From positions 1 through 42,586 of the forward strand of contig JAGWWW010000012.1 of the NCBI GenBank assembly GCA_018970205.1: 42,586 nucleotides of DNA, given 5' to 3'. Every line of letters starts with the position of its first letter. Within the stretch, counting starts at the first letter, position 1. The notes beneath the pieces are model-generated. The model worked only from the letters and a program-made list of their open reading frames with translations. It did not search any database and was not told the DNA's origin. The position numbers and the translations under genes were made by a program. Positions 1 through 8,932 of the stretch are shown piece after piece. This DNA is from Actinomycetales bacterium. GTDB lineage: Bacteria; Actinomycetota; Actinomycetes; S36-B12; UBA5976.

Positions 1-1436
1 TTCCCTTGCCACTGCACGCCTAGACCACCGGAGTACGAGTAGACGTCATCCAGGACCGACCCGATTTGCAGGCCTGTCGCTCGGATGGGCACCTGGCTGC
101 CACCGTTGACCTCGACGACGACAACTTGGCCCTTGAGCATCTGTCGCACCGCTGCGGCCGAGGCATCGAGCTGCAGGCTGTTGTAGTTCGACAAGTACGG
201 CTGGTCCTGGATGTACTCCGTCGGAAGCGAGAACTCGTATGACAACGGCATGACGACATCAGCACCGCGGATTCCCTCGTCGTCAACTGCAATACCGCCG
301 TTGGCGGCGGAGGCGAGGTAGAACTTGCTACTCTCGGATTCCTCGTAGGGCCAGGCGATGAGGCCCTTGTTCAGCCAGATGGCGCGAGCACGGGTCAAAT
401 CAGCAGCGACGCCACCGACCAAGGGAGCGGCCAACGCGGCATTCGCATCGCTGTCGGTGTCACCTTGCGAGTACCACACCTCACCGCCGGTCTGTGCGAT
501 GTCAAGGAATTGATCCGCCGGGACCGACTTGTCATTGCCCTTGTGGATGATCCATGCCATCTTGCTCGCACCGTCGGCGAGTGGGACTCGGAAGGTCAGA
601 CCCCACACATCCGTTTCCGCCAACGGAGGGAACGCGGCTCCCCAGCTGACGGCTGGGTCACCCTTGCTGGCGTCGTTGCGGTAGCCGTCCCACAGGTGCA
701 TACCCCAACCGTCGTAATCCTCCCCGGACCGGTTGTAGTGGATGACCGCGTAGCCATCCGCCCACGCGCGAGACGTGCGGGCCCCGGCGAAGGCATCGGA
801 GAACCATGCCTCACCAAACTTGCGGGCGTCGAGTTTGATGGCCGCGCCGACATTTGCGCCGCTTGACTTCAATTGGACGGTGAACTTGCGGGTCGCGTCC
901 GTGACGGCAATGTCGAAATATGGGCCGAAGTCGTCGCTGCCAGTCCCTGCGACGGGGCCGGCCCCGGTGACAGACACGGAGTCCACCGCCTGCGCAGGAG
1001 TGGTGTGAACACGGTAGAAGCCACGCACTGCCGCCAAACTCAATGCGACGTGCCCGTTGGGGCCGAGCCACCATTCGTTGCCTGCGGGCTGAGCTTGGAC
1101 AGACCAGGTGCGCTCGGTGTCCGTCGAGACAGTGACGGTCCACGGCGTAGAGTCGTTCGGGACATCCACGATGCCGAACCAGCCGTAGTCATCAACGCCA
1201 TATATCCCCGCCGCAGTGGCATCCTCGCCTTCCGCGCCGATGCTGATGCTCGCATCCGCCGGGAACTGCCGTGCGTCCCCCGGCACGTGGATGACGAACC
1301 TGTCCGGCACTGATGCATGTGCCGCACTGTTCAAGAGACTCGGCACGGCCAGCAGCGATAAGAGCAGAGCAGCCACCGCTCCAAGCGAATTGAGTTGAGC
1401 CGGTCGTCTCGTGCGATGCAGCAGACGCGGACGCAT
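1..1436 (-). CDS. pulA: Secreted pullulanase-type debranching enzyme, N-terminal part (runs off the left edge)
   Basis: An open frame reads leftward without a stop for 478 codons to the window edge. ATG at 1436 follows GGAGGA at good spacing. Residues 1-41 form a signal peptide: an Arg-rich start, a Leu/Ala core, and cleavage near AHA-S. Residues about 42-225 are beta-rich and may hold another carbohydrate-binding or Ig-like domain. Residues about 231-330 look like a CBM41 (PUD) starch-binding domain, with VIHYNR...DYDGWGMHLW and WIIHKGNDKSVPADQF. From about residue 346 (DLTRARAIWL) the sequence resembles the N-terminal domain of type I pullulanases. The GH13 catalytic barrel would lie beyond the edge and is not seen. 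By family, the enzyme cleaves alpha-1,6 bonds in pullulan, starch or glycogen outside the cell and so feeds the divergent maltodextrin importer. Pullulanase is inferred from the accessory domains; the catalytic part is untested. Confidence 0.8.
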   Translation of the reverse strand, partial: MRPRLLHRTRRPAQLNSLGAVAALLLSLLAVPSLLNSAAHASVPDRFVIHVPGDARQFPADASISIGAEGEDATAAGIYGVDDYGWFGIVDVPNDSTPWTVTVSTDTERTWSVQAQPAGNEWWLGPNGHVALSLAAVRGFYRVHTTPAQAVDSVSVTGAGPVAGTGSDDFGPYFDIAVTDATRKFTVQLKSSGANVGAAIKLDARKFGEAWFSDAFAGARTSRAWADGYAVIHYNRSGEDYDGWGMHLWDGYRNDASKGDPAVSWGAAFPPLAETDVWGLTFRVPLADGASKMAWIIHKGNDKSVPADQFLDIAQTGGEVWYSQGDTDSDANAALAAPLVGGVAADLTRARAIWLNKGLIAWPYEESESSKFYLASAANGGIAVDDEGIRGADVVMPLSYEFSLPTEYIQDQPYLSNYNSLQLDASAAAVRQMLKGQVVVVEVNGGSQVPIRATGLQIGSVLDDVYSYSGGLGVQWQG

Positions 1437-1511
1437 GCTTTCCTCCAAGTTCGGGAATCACGTGTTCAGTTGCCCTCCCGGCAGGAGCGGCAGGGCACAG
1501 TGTGAACGCAC

Positions 1512-1523
1512 GCAACGCGTTGC
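1512..1523. promoter_or_regulatory. Perfect palindrome GCAACGCGTTGC, candidate LacI-family operator
   Basis: This 12-bp perfect inverted repeat centres on CG, as LacI/GalR operators do, and lies 76 bp upstream of the pulA start. A related half-site (AAGCGTTGC) follows at 1526-1534. No LacI-type regulator gene is present in the window, so the protein that would bind is inferred. Confidence 0.5.
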
Positions 1524-1592
1524 ACAAGCGTTGCCGACGCCGCGCGTCGCGCACGACCGCAATGTGACTGTTTCGTGATGCGGCAGCTTCTT

Positions 1593-1608
1593 GTGAAAAC
1601 GCTTTCAC
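1593..1608. promoter_or_regulatory. Near-perfect palindrome GTGAAAACGCTTTCAC, candidate LacI-family operator
   Basis: Six-bp arms GTGAAA/TTTCAC flank a central ACGC. The AACGCT core with A/T-rich flanks is typical of MalR/CcpA-like LacI-family operators. It lies about 220 bp upstream of the malE start, on the malE side of the divergent region. Confidence 0.55.
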
Positions 1609-1830
1609 GCTTCATCGTCACGGTTTCATAGGGAAGTCCAAAAATTGAAGCGAGGTGCTGCACGTCACAAGCCTTTACACGACGTTCACCCGTGCGCCAT
1701 GATTCGCGTGGAAGTTGTACGCCCTCCAATGGGGGCGCGCGCCTTCTGCGGACTCACCGCGCACCATCAATGCACTACCAAATCCGGCCCGCTGTGGGCT
1801 TGGGTGGACCTGAAACAGGAGGTCGAGCAA

Positions 1831-3114
1831 ATGCTCGCAATTTCCCGCCGCAAGGCAGTGGCCGGTCTCGTCGCCGGTCTCGTCGTCGCCGGCATGGCGA
1901 CGCTGCCTGCTGCCCAGGCAGCAGCAGCAAAGAAGACCATCGTCATCTGGGCGGACTCCAACCGCACGGCTGCCGTGAAGTCCCTCTTCAGCGCCGGCTG
2001 GAGCGGAGCCAAGGTCAGCGTCGTCACCAAGGACTTCGGTGCGATTCGTGACGACCTCGGCACCGTGAAGGCTGACGCCGCTCCGGACGTCATCGTCGGT
2101 GCGCACGACTGGACCGGCCAGCTCGCCGCGAACGGCTCCATTGTTCCGTTGACGCTGTCGGCCGCAACCCGCGCTGTCATGCCGGGCTACGCGCTGGACG
2201 CCTTCTCCTACAACGGCTCCGTGTACGGCATGCCGACCCAGCTGGAGAACGTCGCCCTGGTCCGCAACACGACCCTGGCCCCGACCGCGCCGACCTCGTT
2301 CGAGCAGTTGCGCACCATGTCGAAGACCATCTGCGACACCGGCCTCGCCCTGTCGACCGGCAAGAAGGCCGACGCTGGCAAGCCGATCCCCGGCTGCTCC
2401 CGCATCAACCTGCCGATGAACGGCTACCACGAGTACCCGCTGCTCTCCGGTATCGGTGGCGGCGCCTTCAAGCGCACCAACGGCACCGACGACCCGAACA
2501 CGCCGATCTTCTACAGCGCCGCTGCGCAGGCGAACATCGACGTTGTCCGCGGCTGGGCCAGCGACACCTCCTTCCTCAACAAGGGCGACGAGGACTACAG
2601 CTACTCCAAGTTCTTCGCCAAGAAGAACCCCTTCATGGTGACGGGCCCCTGGTCCATCGGTGACCTGAAGAAGTCGAAGCTGAAGCTCGCCATCAGCGCG
2701 CTGCCGAACATGGTCCCGGGCACCAACCCGGTGCCGTGGCTGGGCGTCCAGGGCTTCATGGTGACCAAGTTCGCCGCCGGTCACGGCGTTGCCGACCTGG
2801 CGACCTCCATGGTGACCGACTCCACCAAGGGCATGGCCAGCGTCAAGGCGCAGAAGTCCCTCGCGACCGCGAACTTCCGTGCCCCGGCCAACTCCGAGGC
2901 TGGCGCTCAGGTGTCTGACGCTCTGATCGCGGCGTTCGGCGCTGCGGGTGCTGGCGGTATCTCGATGCCGAACATCCCGCAGGTCGGCTGCTACTGGGGC
3001 TCCGCTGGCGGCGCCTGGACGTCCATCTTCAACTCGTCCATCGCGGACCGTGTTGACGCTGGCACCGCGTTCGCCAAGGCGCAGTCCGACATCGCGAACT
3101 GCGTCAAGGGCTGA
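1831..3114 (+). CDS. malE: Maltose/maltodextrin ABC transporter substrate-binding protein
   Basis: A 427-residue extracellular solute-binding protein. ATG at 1831 follows AGGAGG (1817-1822) by 8 nt. Residues 1-34 are a Sec-type signal peptide (RRK, long hydrophobic core, AxA motifs) with no lipobox cysteine, unusual for a Gram-positive binding protein. The mature part resembles E. coli MalE: IVIWAD at the start, DVIVGAHDW, a GPWSIGDLKK stretch, and MPNIPQVGCYWG near the C-terminus. Four cysteines (about C168, C189, C387, C424) could form two disulfides. The gene heads the malE-malF-malG-GH13-msmK operon and is followed by a strong terminator-like hairpin, which should raise malE output over the membrane genes. 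Maltodextrin specificity is inferred from similarity and from the pullulanase and GH13 neighbours. Confidence 0.88.
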   Translation: MLAISRRKAVAGLVAGLVVAGMATLPAAQAAAAKKTIVIWADSNRTAAVKSLFSAGWSGAKVSVVTKDFGAIRDDLGTVKADAAPDVIVGAHDWTGQLAANGSIVPLTLSAATRAVMPGYALDAFSYNGSVYGMPTQLENVALVRNTTLAPTAPTSFEQLRTMSKTICDTGLALSTGKKADAGKPIPGCSRINLPMNGYHEYPLLSGIGGGAFKRTNGTDDPNTPIFYSAAAQANIDVVRGWASDTSFLNKGDEDYSYSKFFAKKNPFMVTGPWSIGDLKKSKLKLAISALPNMVPGTNPVPWLGVQGFMVTKFAAGHGVADLATSMVTDSTKGMASVKAQKSLATANFRAPANSEAGAQVSDALIAAFGAAGAGGISMPNIPQVGCYWGSAGGAWTSIFNSSIADRVDAGTAFAKAQSDIANCVKG

Positions 3115-3130
3115 TTTCGGCTCAGCAGTG

Positions 3131-3170
3131 AGAGGGGGGAGTCCCGACAGGGGCTCCCCCCTCTTCTTTT
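3131..3170 (+). terminator. Intrinsic terminator or attenuating hairpin between malE and malF
   Basis: An 11-bp perfect stem (3131-3141 with 3154-3164) is extended by an inner CCC/GGG pairing and followed by TCTTTTG. It lies inside the operon, so it probably stops part of the transcription and leaves malE in excess over malFG. Confidence 0.75.
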
Positions 3171-3236
3171 GTCTGCACGCCTGCTCCGCCGGAGTTTGCT
3201 GATAGCCATTCAGGCTAGTTTTCGTTACTTTTCTCT

Positions 3237-3251
3237 ACCGTTGCCAACGGT
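3237..3251. repeat. Odd-centred palindrome ACCGTTG-C-CAACGGT upstream of malF
   Basis: Perfect 7-bp arms around one base, 25 bp before the malF start. It could be an operator for a promoter internal to the operon or a small RNA hairpin; its function is unknown. Confidence 0.4.
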
Positions 3252-3275
3252 CTCTGATCCATATTGGGGAGTCGC

Positions 3276-4934
3276 GTGAAGCGTTCATTGCTGCAAGTAC
3301 TGATCTCGGGCCTTTCTGGTGTGCCCGCGAGGATCATCAAGTTGACATTCCTCGCACTGCTCAACGCGGTGGCCGTCTACGGGATCATGATCGCGATTCC
3401 CCTCAAGTCCTATGCCATCGCCGCATTCATCGCGGTCATGACGCTGCTTCTCGACTACGCGCTGCTGAGCCCGCGGAACATACCCCTTAAGTATTTCGCA
3501 CCAGGAACAGTCTTCCTTGTGGCATTCTCCCTCTTTCCAACTTTCTACACCATCGGTGTCGCGTTCACGAACTACTCCACTGGCCACGCGGTTCAGAAGC
3601 GCGAGGCTGTGCAGACCATCGTCGCCAACAGCGTTCAGCAAATTCCGGGTTCCATGTCGTACGACCAGATCCCTGCGTGCAGAGGCACAACTGCAAACTG
3701 CAGCACTGCGGCAAATGGCCTCGTGATGATCTTCGTGGACCAGGTGTCCGGTGCGGTCGCCCTGGGCACAACAGAAGGTTTGAAAGGGGTCAGGGAAGCG
3801 GACTTGGTGTATGCCGATGCTGAGAAGACTCTTCTGAAGACGGTTCAGGGCTACACCCCGCTCACGCGCACCCAAGTCGCCAACCTCAATTGCAGCACCT
3901 TCGTCGTTCCCACAGGCGCGGACTCGTACATCCAAGGCGACTGCCGGACGGCATTCAACAAGCAGCCGACCCTTCGCTACGACGCAAAATCGGACACCTT
4001 CACGTCACGCGTCGACGCCAGCGTCTACAAGGACAACGGCAAAGGTTCATATATCGCCGTCTCCGGCCCGCACACCGCGCTGTCCGACCCGCAGCACGAA
4101 CTCCTTCCGGGCTGGATGGTCCGCAACGGATTCGGCAACTTCCAGCGCATCATCAGCGACAAGGACGTTCGCACGCCATTCATCAGGGTGTTCATCTGGA
4201 CGGTGGTGTTCGCGCTTTCAACCGTGTTGACCACATTCATCCTCGGGCTCGCCCTCGCACTGGTCTTGAATAAGGCGAAGATGCGCGGGGTCAAGATCTA
4301 CCGGTCCTTCCTCATCATCCCCTACGCCGCCCCGGCGCTGCTGACCATCCTCATTTGGTCAGGCATGCTGAACCAGAACAACGGCATCATCAACGCCCTT
4401 CTTGACGTGCCCTGGATCCACTCCATCGTGTCGCTCATCCCAGGCTTGCCCGACCCGATCCCGTGGACTGGCAATGCATTCTGGGCGAAGATCTCCATTC
4501 TGACCGTGAACCTCTGGCTTGGCTTCCCCTACATGTTCCTCATCGCAACGGGTGCCCTGCAGGCCATCCCACAGGAACTGTCCGAGGCTGCCGAGGTTGA
4601 CGGTGCGACGCCTTGGCAGATTCTGCGGCGAATCAAGGCGCCGTTGCTGCTGATCGCAACCGGGCCCCTGCTGGTCGCATCGTTCGCCTACAACTTCAAC
4701 AACTTCAACATCATCTACCTGCTCACTGGCGGCGGTCCCGCGATGAAGGACGTGTCATCGGTGGCCGGTGAGACTGACATCCTCATCTCTTACACCTACA
4801 AACTCGCCTTCGACGCCGGTAAGGGCAGCCAGTTCGGCTTGTCCAGCGCGGTGTCGATCATCATCTTCTTCATCGTCGCTGCGATGTCGGGCCCGACCTT
4901 CTGGCGGTCAAAGGCAATGGAGGCAATGAACTGA
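3276..4934 (+). CDS. malF: Maltose/maltodextrin ABC transporter permease, MalF type with large P2-like loop
   Basis: A 552-residue permease. GTG at 3276 follows GGGGAG (3266-3271); TTG 3264 is in frame but overlaps that site. Three membrane segments lie in residues about 10-96, then a roughly 200-residue extracytoplasmic loop (about 100-300) carrying cysteines 135, 142, 206 and 223, then further helices from F302. The EAA loop that docks on the ATPase begins at E437 (EAAEVDGAT). The order and the flanks FTNYS, LPGWMV and FIWTVVF match E. coli MalF, whose P2 loop touches soluble MalE. With MalG it forms the maltodextrin channel. The stop overlaps the malG start (TGATG), indicating translational coupling. 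Confidence 0.9.
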   Translation: MKRSLLQVLISGLSGVPARIIKLTFLALLNAVAVYGIMIAIPLKSYAIAAFIAVMTLLLDYALLSPRNIPLKYFAPGTVFLVAFSLFPTFYTIGVAFTNYSTGHAVQKREAVQTIVANSVQQIPGSMSYDQIPACRGTTANCSTAANGLVMIFVDQVSGAVALGTTEGLKGVREADLVYADAEKTLLKTVQGYTPLTRTQVANLNCSTFVVPTGADSYIQGDCRTAFNKQPTLRYDAKSDTFTSRVDASVYKDNGKGSYIAVSGPHTALSDPQHELLPGWMVRNGFGNFQRIISDKDVRTPFIRVFIWTVVFALSTVLTTFILGLALALVLNKAKMRGVKIYRSFLIIPYAAPALLTILIWSGMLNQNNGIINALLDVPWIHSIVSLIPGLPDPIPWTGNAFWAKISILTVNLWLGFPYMFLIATGALQAIPQELSEAAEVDGATPWQILRRIKAPLLLIATGPLLVASFAYNFNNFNIIYLLTGGGPAMKDVSSVAGETDILISYTYKLAFDAGKGSQFGLSSAVSIIIFFIVAAMSGPTFWRSKAMEAMN

Positions 4935-5872
4935 TGGCTCAAACGACCCTCACGTCCGGAATCCCGGCGCAATCGGCGGTTCGCACACCACCGCCGGCGC
5001 CCAAGCGCCGCCGTCTCGCACCCCACCAGTGGCTGGCGCAGTACGCATGGCGTCACGTCGTCATGGTGATTGCCGCGGCGTACGCGCTATTCCCTGTCGC
5101 TTACGTCTTCGGGGCGGCGTTCAACCCCTTGAACTCCATCGGCGGCACTGAGATCTGGCCGAAGAACCCGTCACTGGAGAACTTCCGCAGCCTGTTGACC
5201 GACCCGACCCAGCCCTTCGCGAGCTGGTACCGCAACGGCGTCATCGTGGCTGCATGCGCTTCGGTCTTCAACGTCCTGCTCGGGTCGTGCGCGGCCTACG
5301 CGTTCAGCCGATTCCGATTCAAGGGCCGCAAGGTCGGCATGATGACGCTGTTGTTCGTGCAGATGTTCCCCTCGTTCCTCGCACTCACGGCCATCTACAT
5401 CATCATGGGCCAGGTCCAAGACGTGTTCCCCGCGGTCGGTTTGGACTCCCTTGCAGGCCTCATGCTCGTCTATCTCGCCGGCGCCATGGGTGTGAACGCA
5501 TGGTTCCTCAAAGGCTTCTTTGACACCGTGCCGATGGAGCTCGACGAATCCGCCAAAGTCGACGGCGCCACCCACGGCCAGATCTTCTGGGGAATCATCC
5601 TGCCGCTCTCGGCTCCGGTGCTCTCCGTCACTGGCCTCTTGGGTTTCACCGGGACGCTGAACGAGTATGTGCTCGCGAGTCGACTCATCCAGACCCCGGA
5701 GAAGCGCACACTGGCCATGGGCCTTCAGCAGTACATCTCCGGGCAGTTCGACAAGCGCTGGGGAACATTCTCAGCGGGCGCCCTCCTCGCGGGCATCCCC
5801 GTCATCCTCATCTTCCTGATTCTGCAGCGCAACATCGTCTCCGGCTTGACGCAGGGGTCCGTGAAGGGATGA
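4934..5872 (+). CDS. malG: Maltose/maltodextrin ABC transporter permease, MalG type
   Basis: A 312-residue inner permease of the carbohydrate ABC family with an N-terminal cytoplasmic tail of about 40 residues and six hydrophobic helices. The EAA loop reads ESAKVDGATHGQIF from E205. The C-terminal end GLTQGSVKG resembles the C-terminal tail of E. coli MalG. The start overlaps the malF stop by one base, and the stop overlaps the next start (ATGA), so malF, malG and the GH13 gene are tightly coupled. It pairs with MalF in the maltodextrin importer energised by the ATPase encoded further downstream. Confidence 0.9.
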   Translation: MAQTTLTSGIPAQSAVRTPPPAPKRRRLAPHQWLAQYAWRHVVMVIAAAYALFPVAYVFGAAFNPLNSIGGTEIWPKNPSLENFRSLLTDPTQPFASWYRNGVIVAACASVFNVLLGSCAAYAFSRFRFKGRKVGMMTLLFVQMFPSFLALTAIYIIMGQVQDVFPAVGLDSLAGLMLVYLAGAMGVNAWFLKGFFDTVPMELDESAKVDGATHGQIFWGIILPLSAPVLSVTGLLGFTGTLNEYVLASRLIQTPEKRTLAMGLQQYISGQFDKRWGTFSAGALLAGIPVILIFLILQRNIVSGLTQGSVKG

Positions 5873-7680
5873 TCCCCCGCCCCCACCATGACGGGTCGCC
5901 GCTCTATGTGAGTGACAACGCCCCGGCGCTCGGCGCGACCATCACGGTGCGCCTGCGCGTGCCCCGCGCATGCAGCCCCGAGTACGTCGGGCTGCGTTGG
6001 ATTCACGACGGCGAGGGTCAACACACGCCCGCGACACTCGTGGCACAAGACGACCACGAGTCGTGGTGGGAAGCACCCCTGCACATCCGCAACCCGTTGG
6101 CGAAATACCGCTGGCTGCTCTCCGGTGGCGTCTTGGGCTACGGCTGGATCAACGGCACCGGCTGGCACGACCATGATGTGAGTGACGCTGACGATTTCCG
6201 GATCAGTACCAGCGCGGACGTCCCGGAGTGGGCCAGGCAGAGCGTGGTCTACCAAATCTTCCCCGACCGGTTCGCGTCTTCGGGCCGGGAGTACGAGTTG
6301 CCGGACTGGACGATTCCCCGTCAGTGGCACGAAGTTCCTGAGCCGCGAACCCCCAAGACGGGTCAGTTCTACTACGGCGGCGACCTCTACGGGGTGGCCG
6401 AGCGCCTTGATCACATCAAAGCTATCGGCGCCGACACCCTGTATTTCACGCCTATCTTCCCGTCCCGCTCCGCACACCGCTACGACGCCCGCACCTACGA
6501 CGTCGTCGACCCGCTGCTCGGGGGCGATGAAGCCCTCATCCACCTGACACATGCCGCTCACGAGCACGGCCTTCGCGTGATCGGCGACCTGACGCTGAAC
6601 CACTGCGGCATTGGTCACGAGTGGTTCGAGCGGGCCGTAGCCGACCCGGACAGCACTGAGCGTGAGTTCTTCTTCTTCACCGACTCCAGCCCGTGGGGAT
6701 ACGAGACGTGGGCCAATGCCCGCACGCTGCCGAAGTTCGACTTGACCAACGACGACTTGGTTCAGCGGCTGGTCACCGGCGAGACCTCCGTCCTACGCAA
6801 GTGGATGCAGCCGCCGTACAACCTCGCGGGGTGGCGCATCGACGCCGCCAACGTCGCTGGGCGGTCACGCCACATCGATGTGACGCACGAAATCGCCCGG
6901 GTCACGCGGGCAGTGATGCTGGCTGAACGCGAGGACGCGTTGCTGATCGCCGAGAACACGCAGGACGCGTCCTCAGACCTCCCTGGCGACGGCTGGCACG
7001 GCACGATGAACTACTCAGCGTTCACCCGACCGGTCTGGGGCTGGCTGCGCCGCGACGACCACATCATGGGGATGGGCCCGGAAGTGCCCACCATTAACGG
7101 CAGACAGTTCGTCGCCACCCTCACGGACTTCATGGCGAAGACCCCGTGGCGCTCGTGGACCGCTTCATGGAACTACCTCGGCTGTCACGACTCGGCGCGC
7201 ATCCGGTCCGTCGTCGGTTCAGCCCACCGGCAATGGGCCGGCCTTGGCCTGCTGGTGGGGCTCCCGGGAACGCCGATGATCTTCGCGGGAGACGAATTCG
7301 GGCTTGAGGGGGACTGCGACGACCTCGCGCGCCGCACGATTCCCTGGACTGATGAGGGTCTGTGGGACACGGATAACCTGGGCGTCTACACCGCGCTTCT
7401 CAACCTGCGGCGCACTAGCGACGCCCTGAGCAACGGCGGCCTTCGATGGGTTCATGTGAGCGACGACCTGTTGGTCTGGCTGCGGGAGACTCCGACTGAG
7501 CGCCTGCTGCTGGCTGTTGCCCGGGCGGCGACCGCAGACGTGACGCTTGATGGCGCCGCCTGGGGCCTCACGGGCGCTGACCTGCTGTTCAGCAGCGATT
7601 CCGCTGACACCGCTGCGCCCGCTAACGCCTCAAAGATCGGCTTCGCCCAACCCGGAACAAAGATGTGGCGGCTGTCATGA
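5869..7680 (+). CDS. Intracellular GH13 alpha-glucosidase / cyclomaltodextrinase / neopullulanase-like enzyme
   Basis: A 603-residue alpha-amylase superfamily hydrolase without a signal peptide, so cytoplasmic. Residues 1-115 look like a CBM34-type N-domain, typical of neopullulanase, cyclomaltodextrinase and MalZ-like enzymes. The barrel starts near SVVYQIFPDRF. The four GH13 motifs are present: GDLTLNH; GWRIDAAN with the nucleophile D325; IAENTQ with the acid E362; and GCHDSA with H440-D441. It should hydrolyse imported maltodextrins to glucose and maltose. The exact subfamily and product cannot be told by eye. The start overlaps the malG stop by 4 nt. Confidence 0.87.
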   Translation: MIPRPHHDGSPLYVSDNAPALGATITVRLRVPRACSPEYVGLRWIHDGEGQHTPATLVAQDDHESWWEAPLHIRNPLAKYRWLLSGGVLGYGWINGTGWHDHDVSDADDFRISTSADVPEWARQSVVYQIFPDRFASSGREYELPDWTIPRQWHEVPEPRTPKTGQFYYGGDLYGVAERLDHIKAIGADTLYFTPIFPSRSAHRYDARTYDVVDPLLGGDEALIHLTHAAHEHGLRVIGDLTLNHCGIGHEWFERAVADPDSTEREFFFFTDSSPWGYETWANARTLPKFDLTNDDLVQRLVTGETSVLRKWMQPPYNLAGWRIDAANVAGRSRHIDVTHEIARVTRAVMLAEREDALLIAENTQDASSDLPGDGWHGTMNYSAFTRPVWGWLRRDDHIMGMGPEVPTINGRQFVATLTDFMAKTPWRSWTASWNYLGCHDSARIRSVVGSAHRQWAGLGLLVGLPGTPMIFAGDEFGLEGDCDDLARRTIPWTDEGLWDTDNLGVYTALLNLRRTSDALSNGGLRWVHVSDDLLVWLRETPTERLLLAVARAATADVTLDGAAWGLTGADLLFSSDSADTAAPANASKIGFAQPGTKMWRLS

Positions 7681-7722
7681 AGGCCGCCGACTGCACCACC
7701 CACAACCCGAAGGAGCCACACC

Positions 7723-8910
7723 ATGGCTGAGGTATCCCTTGACCACATCGAGAAGGTCTACGACAACGGCTTCCACGCCATCAAGGACCTCTCATTGTCG
7801 GTGAGCGACGGCGAGTTCCTCGTCCTCGTCGGGCCATCCGGCTGCGGCAAAACCACGGCCTTGCGCATGATCGCCGGCCTGGAGCAGATCACTGCCGGAG
7901 ACCTGCGCATCGGCGAGCGGGTGGTGAACAACGTCAACGCGCGTGACCGAGACATCGCGATGGTCTTCCAGAGCTACGCGCTCTACCCGCACCTCAGCGT
8001 CGGCAGCAACATCGGGTTCGGCCTGGAACTGCGCAAGATGGCCAAAGACAAGGTGCGAGACAGCGTCACCTCGGTGGCGAAGACGCTTGACCTCACCTCG
8101 ATGCTCAACCGCAAGCCCAAGCAACTCTCCGGCGGGCAGCGCCAGCGCGTCGCCATGGGCCGCGCCATCGTGCGTGAACCTGAGGTCTTCCTCATGGATG
8201 AGCCGCTGTCCAACCTCGATGCGAAACTGCGTGTGCAGATGCGCGCCGAGATCTCGACACTGCAACGCAGGCTCGGCACGACCACGATCTACGTCACCCA
8301 CGACCAGATCGAGGCCATGACCATGGGCGACCGCGTTGCGGTCATGCGCCTCGGCGAGTTGCAGCAGGCCGACTCGCCGACTGAGCTCTACCAGAACCCA
8401 GCGAACATCTTCGTCGCCGGATTCATCGGGACTCCCCCGATGACCATGTTCCACGCCGACCTCACCATCGAGGGTGACTCCGCGACCATCCACATCGGGC
8501 AGAGGGAGAAGCAGCACATCACGCTCGCGCCGTCCGTCCTTCAGCAGCGCCCAGGGCTGCGGCAGTACAACGGCAGCGACATCGTGGTCGGCGTCCGCTC
8601 TGAGGACCTCTACCTCGAGGTGGAAGGCAACGCGCCGGTGGTAGTTGACACCGAACTGGTCGAGTCCCTCGGATCGAGCAAGCACGTCCACTTCCTGCTC
8701 GACGCCAAGCCCGTCAGCGAGGACCTGCTCGGCGGCGGGGTGCCCGACCCGGAGGACATAGCCCGCCTCGGGACCGACGATGGAACCCGCGGTGTGGCGG
8801 CCCTTGGCCCGCGAGCAGCGGTCCGCGCCGGTGAGCGCATGACCTTGGGCGTCGACACCGAGCACGTCCACTTCTTCTCTCCCGAGACAGGGTTGGCCAT
8901 CCGCGCCTAG
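7723..8910 (+). CDS. msmK: Sugar ABC transporter ATP-binding protein (MsmK/UgpC/MalK family)
   Basis: A 395-residue ABC ATPase. ATG at 7723 follows AAGGAG. Walker A is GPSGCGKTT (37-45), the Q-loop VFQSYALYPH, the signature LSGGQRQ (from 135), Walker B FLMDEP with D159 and E160, and the switch His lies in YVTHDQ. Residues about 240-395 form the MalK-type OB-fold regulatory domain (VGVRSEDL). It is last in the operon, 42 bp after the GH13 gene, and most likely energises MalFG. ATPases of this family often serve several sugar importers, and a paralogue lies at 19902. The symbol could equally be malK or ugpC. Confidence 0.88.
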   Translation: MAEVSLDHIEKVYDNGFHAIKDLSLSVSDGEFLVLVGPSGCGKTTALRMIAGLEQITAGDLRIGERVVNNVNARDRDIAMVFQSYALYPHLSVGSNIGFGLELRKMAKDKVRDSVTSVAKTLDLTSMLNRKPKQLSGGQRQRVAMGRAIVREPEVFLMDEPLSNLDAKLRVQMRAEISTLQRRLGTTTIYVTHDQIEAMTMGDRVAVMRLGELQQADSPTELYQNPANIFVAGFIGTPPMTMFHADLTIEGDSATIHIGQREKQHITLAPSVLQQRPGLRQYNGSDIVVGVRSEDLYLEVEGNAPVVVDTELVESLGSSKHVHFLLDAKPVSEDLLGGGVPDPEDIARLGTDDGTRGVAALGPRAAVRAGERMTLGVDTEHVHFFSPETGLAIRA

Positions 8911-8932
8911 CCGCAGTTGCACGCGATGTCGT

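Larger units (their letters stand above)
1437..1830. promoter_or_regulatory. Divergent control region between pulA and malE
   Basis: This 394-bp gap between two oppositely transcribed genes holds two LacI-family-like palindromes, listed separately. No gene is supported here. The malE frame is open upstream to 1645, but that extension carries no signal peptide start or ribosome site, so it is treated as leader. No convincing -35/-10 pair could be fixed by eye. Confidence 0.6.

Noticed and set aside
1645..1830. N-terminal extension of MalE to 1645
   Set aside because: It would bury the signal peptide behind 62 unconserved residues, and AGGAGG sits before ATG 1831.
7792..8922. Open frame opposite msmK
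   Set aside because: Composition is that of a reverse-complement shadow; the ABC ATPase motifs are on the plus strand.
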